This document shows positions 25,817-34,489 of a stretch of 64,000 nt of DNA, piece after piece (position 1 is the stretch's first letter; every line of letters begins with the position of its first letter). This DNA is from Parasegetibacter sp. NRK P23 (GTDB lineage Bacteria; Bacteroidota; Bacteroidia; Chitinophagales; Chitinophagaceae), in assembly GCF_023721715.1 (NCBI RefSeq), contig NZ_JAMDLG010000001.1, forward strand, positions 3,263,784 through 3,327,783, in the 5' to 3' direction. The notes below the pieces were generated by a model. It was given only the letters and a program-made list of their open reading frames with translations, did no database searches and was not told the origin of the DNA. A program made the position numbers and the translations under genes.

Positions 25817-28800
25817 TTATTTCATCATGCGGATGGTTTTCTGATAGGTTTTACTTTGGAGTTTCAGTAAATAAATCCCGCGCTGAAGCGCGTCGTGTTG
25901 CAGCGGGAGATGGTGTTCTCCGGCAGACCTCATTCCTTTGGTCACCAGCTCTACCATACGTCCATGCACGTCCAGCAGTGTGATGGTCACGTCTTCGGCC
26001 TGGGGTAGTTTCAGGAAAACGAAAGCATTTGCCGCAACCGGGTTTGGCCTCACCTGGAAAACAAGTCCGGGGTTATTGATATCATCCACGGGCGTAATGG
26101 CGTTGGGGACGATTTTCACCGTTGCTTCAGCGCCCGTTTTCCCTGCTTCGGTGTTGCCGGCGTAATCTTTCGCGATGGAATAGAAGCGGTAAGTAGAGTC
26201 TTTTTGTCCGGTGAATACGGCTTCGGTGGCCGCGATATCGTAATGCCAGAGGGTGAAAGGACCATTGTTTATGGCAACATATACATCGTAGCCGCGAACT
26301 CCGGCGTGTGCATCGGAGCCGCTCCATTTCACCGTGAAGCTAGTATCCGGCGTTTGTGCGGGGAGCGTGTTCACCCTGCTTTGTGGCGCGGTAACATCTA
26401 TGGTGTTCAGGTATTCATTGGTAACGATGGGCTTGTTGTTGTCGAAATAGATCAGCGCTTTGTTCCTGATGGCGGTTCCGGTATTGAAGCCGGGTTTCAG
26501 GGCAATGCTGAATGAAACGAAACCTTCTCCTTCCGCTTTGTTTTTGTTGGGGGCCAGGAAGCCATCCAATGGATCATCCGTAAGCTCCCTTGTAAGCGGA
26601 TCAATGCTCAGGAAGCGCCAGGTTACCACTCCTGCCGCGGTATCCAGTTTGGCATCGAACCGCACGTGCAGGTCGGGCTTGGCGCTGCGGCGGAATACCG
26701 TTTGACCGGCATAAGCGTTCAATCCTGGAGGCGCTTTGTAGGTGGAGTCCGCGAAACCGTAAGCTGTTACCTGGAAGGTGGACAGGTCGAACTTCGATTT
26801 ATCCAATGTATCTACAATGATTACTTCCTGCGCTGGGGCTGTTGCTGTGTCCACGTTCTCGAAGTATATGGTGTAGTTGAAGGGGGCGGAACCCTGTGTA
26901 TAGTGTTGTGCGGTGTTGCCGGAGGGGCCTGTTTTTTCGTTGGGATCGAAGGAGGCGACCACCTGAACGCGCAATGATTCCAGTGCTTTGAACCCGAAAA
27001 TACCTGAGCAGGCGAGTTTACTTTCGGCAGCTGCTTTCATCTTGTTCATAAAAATTCTTTTGAGCAATTTGTAAATGGCCTCTTTGGCATTTTTGCTTTT
27101 CATGAGGTCTACGATGTTTCTGCCATCACTTCCACAAGCAAGAATTATCCCAGGTCCTTGTTCAGCTATGCTTTGTAAAACAATATGCGGTAAAGAGAAT
27201 GCCTGGCCGTAATACCACTTATGAATATCGCAATCGCCAATTTTGCCGTACGCTCTTTCCAGTGCATCGTAAGAAATCCCGGCACATGGGTGTTTCGTGA
27301 GTTTTTCCTGATTTGTTCGGAAAAACTGATCAACTTTTTGTTTGCATTTTATCTGATCAGTAAACGTTTCGTAAAGGCTTTTGTTGACTATAGTCGAGTT
27401 ACAGTCAATGTATTGTGGGTTGGGGGGCGATCCGTAAATCGGGCTGAAAACAAACGCTTTTAGCTGTGTTTCCTTTACTGATTTTTGCGTTAAATCAAAG
27501 TCATATTTTATTGAGCTTTCTGCCGGAATTAAGGGTATAAGAAGCGGGTATATATCCATTGAGTCGTACCGGGAACTGAAAAGTGAATCTGTCGTAAAGT
27601 ATGTCGATATAGAATCTTTGTGAATAGGACTGCTTTTTAAGGTGTATACTGTGAAGTCAAAGTCTATAGTTGATCCATGAGGCACTGCAATCCATATCGG
27701 AACCCCATGCGCATCAACATTACCTTTATTGGTTACATCAATTGAATATTTCTGCTTAATGCCAACTCTTGCACTGTTTCGTCCGGCTATAGTAATATTG
27801 AAGTCTGGTGTTGCCAATGGTTCAATTGTTATGGCATTCGCCAGCGTATAAGAACTGCCTTGTTGTTCCACGGTTAAGTCGTAAGATCCTTGTGGCGCAT
27901 TTATGAGTTCGAAAGTTGTTACCAGTTCGTTCCCCCCCTTTCTTATTGATACATCCTTTCCTTGGTATTGTGCGCTACCATTCGTTATCGTGATGCTACC
28001 CGGATTGGCAAACCCTCCGCCCAAAATACTCACGGTAACACTCCCCGTATTTCCGCCCCTATTGGGATAGATGCTTTGCAGCGTCAGCGCATTCACAATT
28101 TGTTCAACGGTGTCCCTGTTACAGAAATTCTCCACCACCAGTTTCACGGTATAATTTCCGCCTTCCGCATATTTGTGAACAGGGTTAGAAACGGAGTCTA
28201 TGCTTCCATCCCCAAAATCCCAGTAGTATTTTGTTGCGTCTCGGGAAGAGTCGATGAAACTGATTTCCGTACCCATTGCTATGTTTCCGAATTTCGCGGC
28301 TGCCACCGCGCCGCCGCACACTTTCACTTGTTTGCTGTGCACCAGGCTTTTCACCCCGGTATTGGTAACCGCGTAAAGAAACATGGTATATTCTTTTTCG
28401 CCTTGTAAGCCACTGAGGTCCGCGTCAAAATCCAGTGATACGGAGGCGGATGGTTCGGGAACCTTATAGGTATAGGTAGATGAAGTGTCTTCCGTATTTT
28501 GAAAGTAGTATTCAATGCGATCAATTTGCGCATCATTTCTTTCGTTCACGAAAAATGCGTAAGCCTGCGTTTGTCCCCATCGACCCTGATCATCTTTTGC
28601 ACGAATGCCCAAAGTGTGGAACCCGACGGGTGTATTCGAAAGCGGAATAATGGCATTTAATGAACCATTCGCCGGAATGGTTACGGCCGTTGCTTTTCCC
28701 ATACCCGGATCGTTGTCGATGAAATATTCGATGGCCGGAACGGTGCTGCCTGAATGTGGCTGCACATAGAATGCCTGGCTGTTCACATGCGACCATCTTC

Positions 28801-29242
28801 CATTGTCGTCACGTGTACGAATGAATAAAGTATGCATTCCTCCTGGAACAGTATTGAGCGGTATAAAAAAAGTACTGCCCGCTGGTGCGGAGGAAACGTT
28901 TACTGAAGTGCCCTTTCCTTCACCGGGATCGGTATCCAGGAAATATTCCGTTCTGTTGATTTGCGGAACGGAGGTTTCCTGTAAAAAGAATTGTGCCGAT
29001 GTAGTATGTGACCATAACCCGGCGGAATTGGCGGCCCGGATGAAGAGGGTATGAAAACCGTTGGACAATGTACTCATAGGGAGCTGAAAGTTGCCTCCGG
29101 TTTGATTGCCCGTTGCAACAGAAAGGGGCATGCCTTTTCCCGCACCGGGATCGGCATCAAAAAAATATTCCACCCGCGCCACCTGGGCGTACGTATGGGG
29201 GCTCCATGCCGCGAGCAGCAGGATAAATAGGAGTGTACGCAT
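25817..29242 (-). CDS. T9SS cargo: multidomain repeat/PKD/DUF7619 protein with C-terminal sorting domain
   Basis: A 1141-residue secreted protein. After a signal peptide (1-20, ending TYAQ) come three ~70-residue repeats (about 21-90, 91-162, 166-233), each starting EYFxDxDPGxGKG and ending GFHTLFIRAxDxxGxWSH-like, with a degenerate fourth start at ~243. A PKD domain (YYWDFGDGS, about 345-390), an IPT/TIG-like domain (~392-475), a Cys-containing insert (~590-760), a DUF7619-like part beginning SFDPNEKTG (~765) and an FN3-like segment follow. The last ~80 residues, from FQVRPNPVAANAFVFLKL, are a type A T9SS sorting domain ending in basic KTIRMMK. It is thus probably exported by T9SS and attached to or released from the surface. 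A beta-helix gene lies 3 bases upstream on the same strand. Confidence 0.85.
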   Translation of the reverse strand: MRTLLFILLLAAWSPHTYAQVARVEYFFDADPGAGKGMPLSVATGNQTGGNFQLPMSTLSNGFHTLFIRAANSAGLWSHTTSAQFFLQETSVPQINRTEYFLDTDPGEGKGTSVNVSSAPAGSTFFIPLNTVPGGMHTLFIRTRDDNGRWSHVNSQAFYVQPHSGSTVPAIEYFIDNDPGMGKATAVTIPANGSLNAIIPLSNTPVGFHTLGIRAKDDQGRWGQTQAYAFFVNERNDAQIDRIEYYFQNTEDTSSTYTYKVPEPSASVSLDFDADLSGLQGEKEYTMFLYAVTNTGVKSLVHSKQVKVCGGAVAAAKFGNIAMGTEISFIDSSRDATKYYWDFGDGSIDSVSNPVHKYAEGGNYTVKLVVENFCNRDTVEQIVNALTLQSIYPNRGGNTGSVTVSILGGGFANPGSITITNGSAQYQGKDVSIRKGGNELVTTFELINAPQGSYDLTVEQQGSSYTLANAITIEPLATPDFNITIAGRNSARVGIKQKYSIDVTNKGNVDAHGVPIWIAVPHGSTIDFDFTVYTLKSSPIHKDSISTYFTTDSLFSSRYDSMDIYPLLIPLIPAESSIKYDFDLTQKSVKETQLKAFVFSPIYGSPPNPQYIDCNSTIVNKSLYETFTDQIKCKQKVDQFFRTNQEKLTKHPCAGISYDALERAYGKIGDCDIHKWYYGQAFSLPHIVLQSIAEQGPGIILACGSDGRNIVDLMKSKNAKEAIYKLLKRIFMNKMKAAAESKLACSGIFGFKALESLRVQVVASFDPNEKTGPSGNTAQHYTQGSAPFNYTIYFENVDTATAPAQEVIIVDTLDKSKFDLSTFQVTAYGFADSTYKAPPGLNAYAGQTVFRRSAKPDLHVRFDAKLDTAAGVVTWRFLSIDPLTRELTDDPLDGFLAPNKNKAEGEGFVSFSIALKPGFNTGTAIRNKALIYFDNNKPIVTNEYLNTIDVTAPQSRVNTLPAQTPDTSFTVKWSGSDAHAGVRGYDVYVAINNGPFTLWHYDIAATEAVFTGQKDSTYRFYSIAKDYAGNTEAGKTGAEATVKIVPNAITPVDDINNPGLVFQVRPNPVAANAFVFLKLPQAEDVTITLLDVHGRMVELVTKGMRSAGEHHLPLQHDALQRGIYLLKLQSKTYQKTIRMMK

Positions 29243-29245
29243 GGC

Positions 29246-30253
29246 TTACTGGTTTGCTTTTACCTTGAGCTGAACCGGAAGCCCGGTTTGTTTGCTGCCG
29301 AAATTGTCGGCGGAAAACTCATAGATGGAAGGGACCGGTGGAACACCGGAGAGTACATAAGGATTTGTGCCGCCGAAAATCCCGGGCTGGGTATTGTTGT
29401 AACCCGCCGTAAGGTAAGGGGAGCCGGGCTTGATCTTGTATTGACCATCCGTGCTGTTGCCCGTTTTGCCCACAAAAAGATTGGTGGCATCGTAAGTCTG
29501 GTTGCCGTTGGTTGCCGGGAGTTGCCCGCTTCCGGTTAGGTTGTTCGCGATAGAGGATGCCTGGATGGTAAAATTGTTGTTCCCTACCAGGATATTATTT
29601 CTGAAAGTGCTGGCTTGCAACACCGCACCACGGAGAAAAATATTGTTTTCAACCAGGGAAAAGGTTCTGGGGTAGGTTACGCTTGACTGAAGGTTTAGGG
29701 TAGAGGAGATGATGTTGTTCTTTAAAACGATGCCTGTAAAAACGTGTCCACTGTTCGAATAATACACTCCTTCAAGCAGGTTCTGTACTATTTGTACATT
29801 GTTAGCGCCATTGAGTAGTATGATATCATAGGGAGAATAACAACGCATCACAATTACGTTCGGTGCTTCAATCTCAAACCTGTTGGCTGAACTGGTTTCA
29901 GCAAAGCTCAATCCGATAAATATACTTCCCGCGGCCGAAGCGTTTACGGTTATTTTGGAGAAAAGCGCCGGGGCGATGTTGGCCTGCGTTTCGGGGTTTT
30001 CGTTCAGCAGGAAACCAGGTCCTATCAATACCAGGCGCTTCGTGATCACCAGGTTCGCGTGAATCTTTGAAGTGCCTTCAATCATGAGGGTGTCGCCTGC
30101 CACCACTTCGGCCGCATCGTGCGCCTCTTTCACCGTGTTGTATATTTTTTGCGTCTTATCCGTAGTAAGCAGGTTGTTTACTCGGAAAACATTGGCTTTG
30201 GCAACAGTCACGCATAGGAAGAACAGTCCAAAAAAAAGTACATTTTTTTTCAT
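29246..30253 (-). CDS. Secreted right-handed beta-helix protein
   Basis: A 335-residue protein with a signal peptide (about residues 1-20, MKKNVLFFGLFFLCVTVAKA) and a repetitive Asn-rich parallel beta-helix pattern (for example VIVMRCYSPYDIILLNGANN, VQIVQNLLEG, IVLKNNIISST, TFRNNILVGNNNF). It begins like a pectate-lyase-type helix (YNTVKEAHDAAEVVAGDTLM). No catalytic residues are evident and no T9SS sorting tail is seen. The start at 30253 opens into the signal peptide; an in-frame extension to 30358 would run through the terminator at 30343-30381. It ends 3 bases before the 1141-residue T9SS protein, so the two are co-transcribed and may act together on the surface. Confidence 0.72.
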   Translation of the reverse strand: MKKNVLFFGLFFLCVTVAKANVFRVNNLLTTDKTQKIYNTVKEAHDAAEVVAGDTLMIEGTSKIHANLVITKRLVLIGPGFLLNENPETQANIAPALFSKITVNASAAGSIFIGLSFAETSSANRFEIEAPNVIVMRCYSPYDIILLNGANNVQIVQNLLEGVYYSNSGHVFTGIVLKNNIISSTLNLQSSVTYPRTFSLVENNIFLRGAVLQASTFRNNILVGNNNFTIQASSIANNLTGSGQLPATNGNQTYDATNLFVGKTGNSTDGQYKIKPGSPYLTAGYNNTQPGIFGGTNPYVLSGVPPVPSIYEFSADNFGSKQTGLPVQLKVKANQ

Positions 30254-30342
30254 ATTGAGGGGCTTTAAATACTGATCGGGGGATATGGAGGCGGGCTTAG
30301 GATAGGACTGGAGCGGGAATGCACAATATAAAAACAAAAAAC

Positions 30343-30381
30343 AAAAATGGCTTGTCACACCAAAGGGGACAAGCCATTTTT
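30343..30381 (-). terminator. Intrinsic terminator of the ureohydrolase-like gene
   Basis: A perfect 14-bp stem (AAAAATGGCTTGTC 30343-30356 / GACAAGCCATTTTT 30368-30381, 11-nt loop) is followed on the minus strand by T-rich sequence (A-rich 30331-30342). It lies 20 bases past the stop at 30401. Confidence 0.85.
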
Positions 30382-30400
30382 TATTCTACGCAATAATCTT

Positions 30401-31537
30401 TTACCCTCTTTCCATGGCACGGAGCCATCTTTCGGGAATATCGTTGTTGCTGGCCACCAGGTAATCGTGGTAGGAGCAGGCAATATATCTTTTATCGGGG
30501 AGTTGCATCCACCAGCGGCCGGTTTTTTTACTTTGCAGGAAAGTGGCTTCCACTTCCGCGAAGGCGAGGTGAAACGCGTTGAAAGCTGTTTCATCCGAGA
30601 GTGGCGCTTCGTTCTTTCCTTTGAACCTTCCGTCCACAACATACCATAGCATGTGCGCAATCTGCTTTGCGGTCATGTCCTGCACATCCATTGCGGGGTC
30701 GTAGCCATAGATGCCGATGGTGTTGATCCAGGGACTCAGGCCGGCTTGTCGCATCAGCACGCAGGCTTCTTCTCCGTTGAAACCGTTGGGGGTAATTCTG
30801 TTTACGGGGGCGTAGGCGTGGGCGATGGCCGCCACATCGAAGCTGAAAAGGCTGGCGTGGCGGATCACCGGCTCCATTTCTTCCGGTCTTTCTTTTACGT
30901 GCCCCACGCGGTAACAATCGAAGCGGAGTTTGTCGAGTGTTTCCAGCATACGGGGTTGAACGAGGTAGCTCTGGAAACCCACATGACTGAAATGCCGGAT
31001 GAAGTTAGGTTCTGAGGTGAGCATTTCCATGAGGAAGTTATCGTTCCAGTGAACGGAGTCGATCGCCAGGTCGATGCGTGCATCCACGCAAACGGCTTCT
31101 ATCACCCGTTCCAGGTTGGCGTAGGCTTTGTACTGCGCCAGGGTGAGGTCGTGGCTACCGCCGAGGATCACCACTGTTTTGCCCGCGGCGATGAGTTCCT
31201 GTAATACGGAATAAAGTGCGGCATAGGTATCGTTAAGGGAAGCGCCGGTTTTTACGTTCCCTATATCGGCGATCACCATATCGCGGTGCCAGTAATGCAA
31301 CTGGTAGAATTGTTTACGGATGGCATCAGGCGCGGCATTGTTGTTCACCGGCCGACCGGTACCGCGTTGTTCGCCACAGCCCAGCAGAATAATATCCGCG
31401 TCGTCCAGATCGGGGAACTCCTCTTCGTAAGCTTTGATCACGGTGCCAAGCTGGCCTTCCTGGTAACCTTCATCGTCGGAAAGCGCGAACAGGTTCAGGG
31501 GTTCGAGGAAGTCTGCCAGTAACGTAAGAGAAGCCAT
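30401..31537 (-). CDS. Ureohydrolase (arginase/formimidoylglutamase) family protein with altered metal site
   Basis: A 378-residue member of the arginase/agmatinase/formiminoglutamase fold. The overall order of motifs is kept: VVILGGSHDLTLAQ in place of GGDHS, VDARIDLAI in place of DAHxD, and SFDVAAIAHAYAP in place of SxDxDxxDP. Relative to the classical Mn-binding set, the DAHxD His is Arg, and the second Asp of SxDxD is Ala. Similar divergence is known in the Bacteroidota proteins usually annotated as formimidoylglutamase, so this looks like a clade property. Catalytic activity is therefore uncertain. The ATG at 31537 (MASLTLLADF) follows a TAGGTTTG box; an extension to 31606 would overlap pheS. 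It is transcribed away from pheS. Confidence 0.75.
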   Translation of the reverse strand: MASLTLLADFLEPLNLFALSDDEGYQEGQLGTVIKAYEEEFPDLDDADIILLGCGEQRGTGRPVNNNAAPDAIRKQFYQLHYWHRDMVIADIGNVKTGASLNDTYAALYSVLQELIAAGKTVVILGGSHDLTLAQYKAYANLERVIEAVCVDARIDLAIDSVHWNDNFLMEMLTSEPNFIRHFSHVGFQSYLVQPRMLETLDKLRFDCYRVGHVKERPEEMEPVIRHASLFSFDVAAIAHAYAPVNRITPNGFNGEEACVLMRQAGLSPWINTIGIYGYDPAMDVQDMTAKQIAHMLWYVVDGRFKGKNEAPLSDETAFNAFHLAFAEVEATFLQSKKTGRWWMQLPDKRYIACSYHDYLVASNNDIPERWLRAMERG

Positions 31538-31552
31538 ACAACGATTTTGCCG

Positions 31553-31560
31553 CAAACCTA
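31553..31560 (-). promoter_or_regulatory. -7 box (TAGGTTTG) of the ureohydrolase-like gene
   Basis: On the minus strand TAGGTTTG fits TAnnTTTG, 15 bases before the ATG at 31537. It sits back-to-back with the pheS promoter box 12 bases away. No clear -33 box is seen. Confidence 0.4.
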
Positions 31561-31572
31561 CGCAAAACTGAA

Positions 31573-31580
31573 TATCTTTG
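31573..31580 (+). promoter_or_regulatory. -7 box (TATCTTTG) of pheS
   Basis: TATCTTTG ends 5 bases before the pheS ATG at 31586, so the transcript would be nearly leaderless. A TTTTG at 31545-31549 is 23 bases upstream, a little long for a -33 box. Confidence 0.5.
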
Positions 31581-31585
31581 CCGCC

Positions 31586-32623
31586 ATGGAGCAGATTGTA
31601 CAACAAATTGAAGCCTGGAAATCAGAAATTGACCAGTTGCAGATCAGTAACGCTACAGCATTGGAGGAATACCGCATCCGGTTCCTTGGCACCAAGGGAA
31701 TCGTGAAAGGACTGTTCGGAGAAATGAAGAATGTTCCCGCGGAGAAGAAAAAGGAATTCGGCGCCGTCCTGAATGTTTTCAAGCAGTTCGCCGAAGAAAA
31801 GTTTGAAGCCTGGAAACAACAGGTTTCCGAAGGCGGTGAAGGAGAGAGCGGACTCGACCTGAGCCTGCCCGCAGATGCGCTTCCGCTCGGTTCGCGCCAT
31901 CCCATCACACTCGTAAGAAACAGGATCGTCTCCATCTTTCAGCGACTGGGCTTCTCCGTTGCCGAAGGTCCCGAGATTGAAGACGACTGGCACAACTTCT
32001 CCGCCCTCAATCTCCCGGAGAACCACCCCGCCCGCGATATGCAGGATACATTCTATGTAAAGAATCCGGAAACCGGGGGTGCCGACTGGCTCCTGCGTAC
32101 CCACACTTCCAGCGTGCAGGTACGTGAAATGGAAAAAGGCAAACTGCCCATCCGCATCATCTGCCCCGGACGTGTATTCAGGAACGAAACCATCAGTGCA
32201 AGGGCGCACTGCTTTTTCCATCAGGTGGAAGGGTTGTACATCGCCGAAAATGTTTCTTTCGCCGACCTCAAACAAACCTTGTACTTCTTCGTACAGGAAA
32301 TGTTCGGGAAAGACGTGAAAGTGCGCTTCCGCCCATCTTATTTCCCTTTCACGGAACCCAGCGCTGAAATGGACATCAGTTGCCTGATCTGCGGTGGCAA
32401 AGGCTGTAATGTTTGTAAACACACCGGCTGGGTGGAAATCCTGGGTTGCGGGATGGTGCATCCTAAAGTGCTGGAGAACTGCGGCATCGACCCCAACAAA
32501 TACACCGGCTTCGCCTTCGGCATGGGCGTGGAAAGAATCACCATGCTGAAATACCAGATCAAAGACCTCCGCCTGTTCAGTGAGAACGATGTGCGATTTT
32601 TGAAACAGTTTGAAGGGGCGTAG
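31586..32623 (+). CDS. pheS: Phenylalanine--tRNA ligase alpha subunit
   Basis: A 345-residue class II aminoacyl-tRNA synthetase subunit that charges tRNA-Phe together with PheT. An N-terminal coiled coil (about 1-85) is followed by the catalytic core: HPITLVRNRIVSIFQRLGF, the motif 2 region GRVFRNETISARAHCFFHQVE split around the loop, and motif 3 FGMGVERITMLKY (about 315-327). A four-cysteine knuckle (CLICGGKGCNVC, about 262-273) is inserted before WVEILGCGMVHPKVL; E. coli PheS lacks it, but it is frequent in Bacteroidota PheS. The start at 31586 fits the promoter box. pheT is not next to it. Confidence 0.95.
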   Translation: MEQIVQQIEAWKSEIDQLQISNATALEEYRIRFLGTKGIVKGLFGEMKNVPAEKKKEFGAVLNVFKQFAEEKFEAWKQQVSEGGEGESGLDLSLPADALPLGSRHPITLVRNRIVSIFQRLGFSVAEGPEIEDDWHNFSALNLPENHPARDMQDTFYVKNPETGGADWLLRTHTSSVQVREMEKGKLPIRIICPGRVFRNETISARAHCFFHQVEGLYIAENVSFADLKQTLYFFVQEMFGKDVKVRFRPSYFPFTEPSAEMDISCLICGGKGCNVCKHTGWVEILGCGMVHPKVLENCGIDPNKYTGFAFGMGVERITMLKYQIKDLRLFSENDVRFLKQFEGA

Positions 32624-32638
32624 GGAAATTCAACACAG

Positions 32639-33481
32639 ATGAGTAAAAAAATCGCCATATGCGGCGCGGGCACAATGGGTAGCGGAATTGCACTCGTTTG
32701 TGCCCGTGCCGGTTTTGATACCCTGCTGTTCGACCTGCAGGCCGGAGCACTTGCCAAAGCGGAAACCGCAAACAAGCTGTTCCTGGAACAACAGCTGAAC
32801 AAAGGAAGAATAGATGCGGCCACCATGAACGCTACACTGGAAAAGCTGGCTTATTCAGCTGATCCCAACGAAGTGAGGGCAGATATCATCATAGAAGCGA
32901 TCGTGGAGCAAATGCCCGCTAAAATTGCATTGTTCTCCCAACTGGCCGCGCAGAACAGCGATGGTGCCATCTTCGCCAGCAATACTTCCTCGTTGTCGGT
33001 ATCCACATTGGCTTCAGCCCTGCCACACCCTGAACGGGTGGCCGGATTGCATTTCTTCAATCCCGCGCCACTCATGAAACTGGTGGAAGTGGTAAAAGGT
33101 AATGCTACTTCAGAAGCTGTGATGGAAACCCTGGTCACTTTCACGCAACAACTCGGTAAAACACCCGTGGTTTGTAAAGACGCGCCCGGTTTTATCGTGA
33201 ACCGCGTGGCAAGGCATTATTACCTGGAAGCCTTGCGCATCGCGGAACAAACCAACACTTCCTTTGAAACGATAGACGCCGCATTGGAAAACGCCGGTTT
33301 CAAAATGGGTCCCTTCCGGCTGATGGACATGATCGGTAACGACGTGAACTTCGCCGTTACCACTTCTCTTTATGAAGCGTGTGGCAACGCCCCGCGTTTT
33401 CAGCCTTCTCCCATACAGGCGGAGAAAGTAAGGAACAATGAACTGGGTCGGAAGACGGGTAAGGGCTACTATGCGTATTAA
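32639..33481 (+). CDS. 3-hydroxyacyl-CoA (3-hydroxybutyryl-CoA) dehydrogenase
   Basis: A 280-residue NAD-dependent dehydrogenase that oxidises 3-hydroxyacyl-CoA to 3-oxoacyl-CoA in fatty acid or butyrate-type metabolism. The Rossmann motif ICGAGTMGSGIALV is at residues 7-20, the catalytic segment FASNTSSLSVSTLA with His in RVAGLHFFNPAPLMKLVEVV follows, and KDAPGFIVNRVARHYYLEA begins the C-terminal dimerisation domain. It ends with the family signature RKTGKGYYAY. Length matches the short (Hbd/PaaH-like) class. It starts 15 bases after pheS and may be read from the same transcript. Confidence 0.92.
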   Translation: MSKKIAICGAGTMGSGIALVCARAGFDTLLFDLQAGALAKAETANKLFLEQQLNKGRIDAATMNATLEKLAYSADPNEVRADIIIEAIVEQMPAKIALFSQLAAQNSDGAIFASNTSSLSVSTLASALPHPERVAGLHFFNPAPLMKLVEVVKGNATSEAVMETLVTFTQQLGKTPVVCKDAPGFIVNRVARHYYLEALRIAEQTNTSFETIDAALENAGFKMGPFRLMDMIGNDVNFAVTTSLYEACGNAPRFQPSPIQAEKVRNNELGRKTGKGYYAY

Positions 33482-33517
33482 ATTTGAATTTCAACATTCA
33501 TCATTCAAAATTCCCCC

Positions 33518-34489
33518 ATGATATTCGTTACAGGAGGCACAGGTTTGGTAGGATCACATCTGCTGGCGGCATTATCGGCGCAGGGTAAACAAGTGAAAGC
33601 GTTGTACCGCAAAGAACTTCCTGCTGCCTTACCGGGCATTGACTGGGTGCAGGGCGATATCATGGACATTCAACGGTTAGAGGAGCTGCTGGAAGGTGTG
33701 GAGGAAGTGTACCATTGCGCGGCCATCGTTTCTTTTCAGAAAGAAGAAAGAAAACAACTCCTGCGTTACAATGTGGAGGGCACAGCGAATGTGGTGAACG
33801 CCTGTATCGAAAAAGGTGTACGCAAACTTGTATTCGTAAGTTCCGTGGCGGCCCTGGGTCGGTTACGGGAAGGACAGGTGATCAACGAGACCATGCAATG
33901 GAGCGAGGCCACCAGCAACTCCGTTTACGGGAAGAGCAAGTTCCTCGCAGAGATGGAAGTATGGCGCGGCATGGGTGAAGGCTTGCAGGTGGCCGTGGTG
34001 AACCCGGTAATTATCCTTGGGGAAGGCGACTGGGGTAAAAGTTCTTCCGCGATCTTTAAAACCGTGTACAACGAATTTCCCTGGTATACCGAGGGTACCA
34101 CCGGCTTCGTGGATGTGAAAGATGTGGTGAAAGCCATGATGCTGTTGATGGAAAGTGATATCTCCGGAAGAAGGTTCATCCTCAGCGGAAAAGTGGACAC
34201 GTACCGCAATGTATTTTCCGCCATCGCGAAAGGCATGAATAAGAAACCACCACACAAAAAGGTTACGCCAATACTTGCTAAAGTTGTATGGCGACTGGAA
34301 GCGGTGAAAGCATGGTTTACCGGTAAAACGCCACTGGTAACAAAAGAAACCACCCGCACGGCTATGGCGAAGGTCTCTTTTGATAACAGCAGGTCTCTGA
34401 AAGAAATTCCGGGATTCTCTTACACGGATTTTGACGAAAGCATCGGGCGCATCGCGCGTTACTACGCTACTTCAGTTTCTCCCACATAG
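33518..34489 (+). CDS. NAD-dependent epimerase/dehydratase family protein (extended SDR)
   Basis: A 323-residue extended short-chain dehydrogenase. The NAD(P)-binding motif [11 protein letters not shown] is at residues 6-16 and the catalytic YGKSK (about residues 136-140) follows FVSSVAALG. It resembles dihydroflavonol-4-reductase-like or cholesterol-dehydrogenase-like SDRs of unknown substrate. It lies 36 bases after the hydroxyacyl-CoA dehydrogenase on the same strand. Its last 23 bases overlap the 3' end of lpxD on the other strand (34467-34489), a tail-to-tail overlap. Confidence 0.85.
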   Translation: MIFVTGGTGLVGSHLLAALSAQGKQVKALYRKELPAALPGIDWVQGDIMDIQRLEELLEGVEEVYHCAAIVSFQKEERKQLLRYNVEGTANVVNACIEKGVRKLVFVSSVAALGRLREGQVINETMQWSEATSNSVYGKSKFLAEMEVWRGMGEGLQVAVVNPVIILGEGDWGKSSSAIFKTVYNEFPWYTEGTTGFVDVKDVVKAMMLLMESDISGRRFILSGKVDTYRNVFSAIAKGMNKKPPHKKVTPILAKVVWRLEAVKAWFTGKTPLVTKETTRTAMAKVSFDNSRSLKEIPGFSYTDFDESIGRIARYYATSVSPT

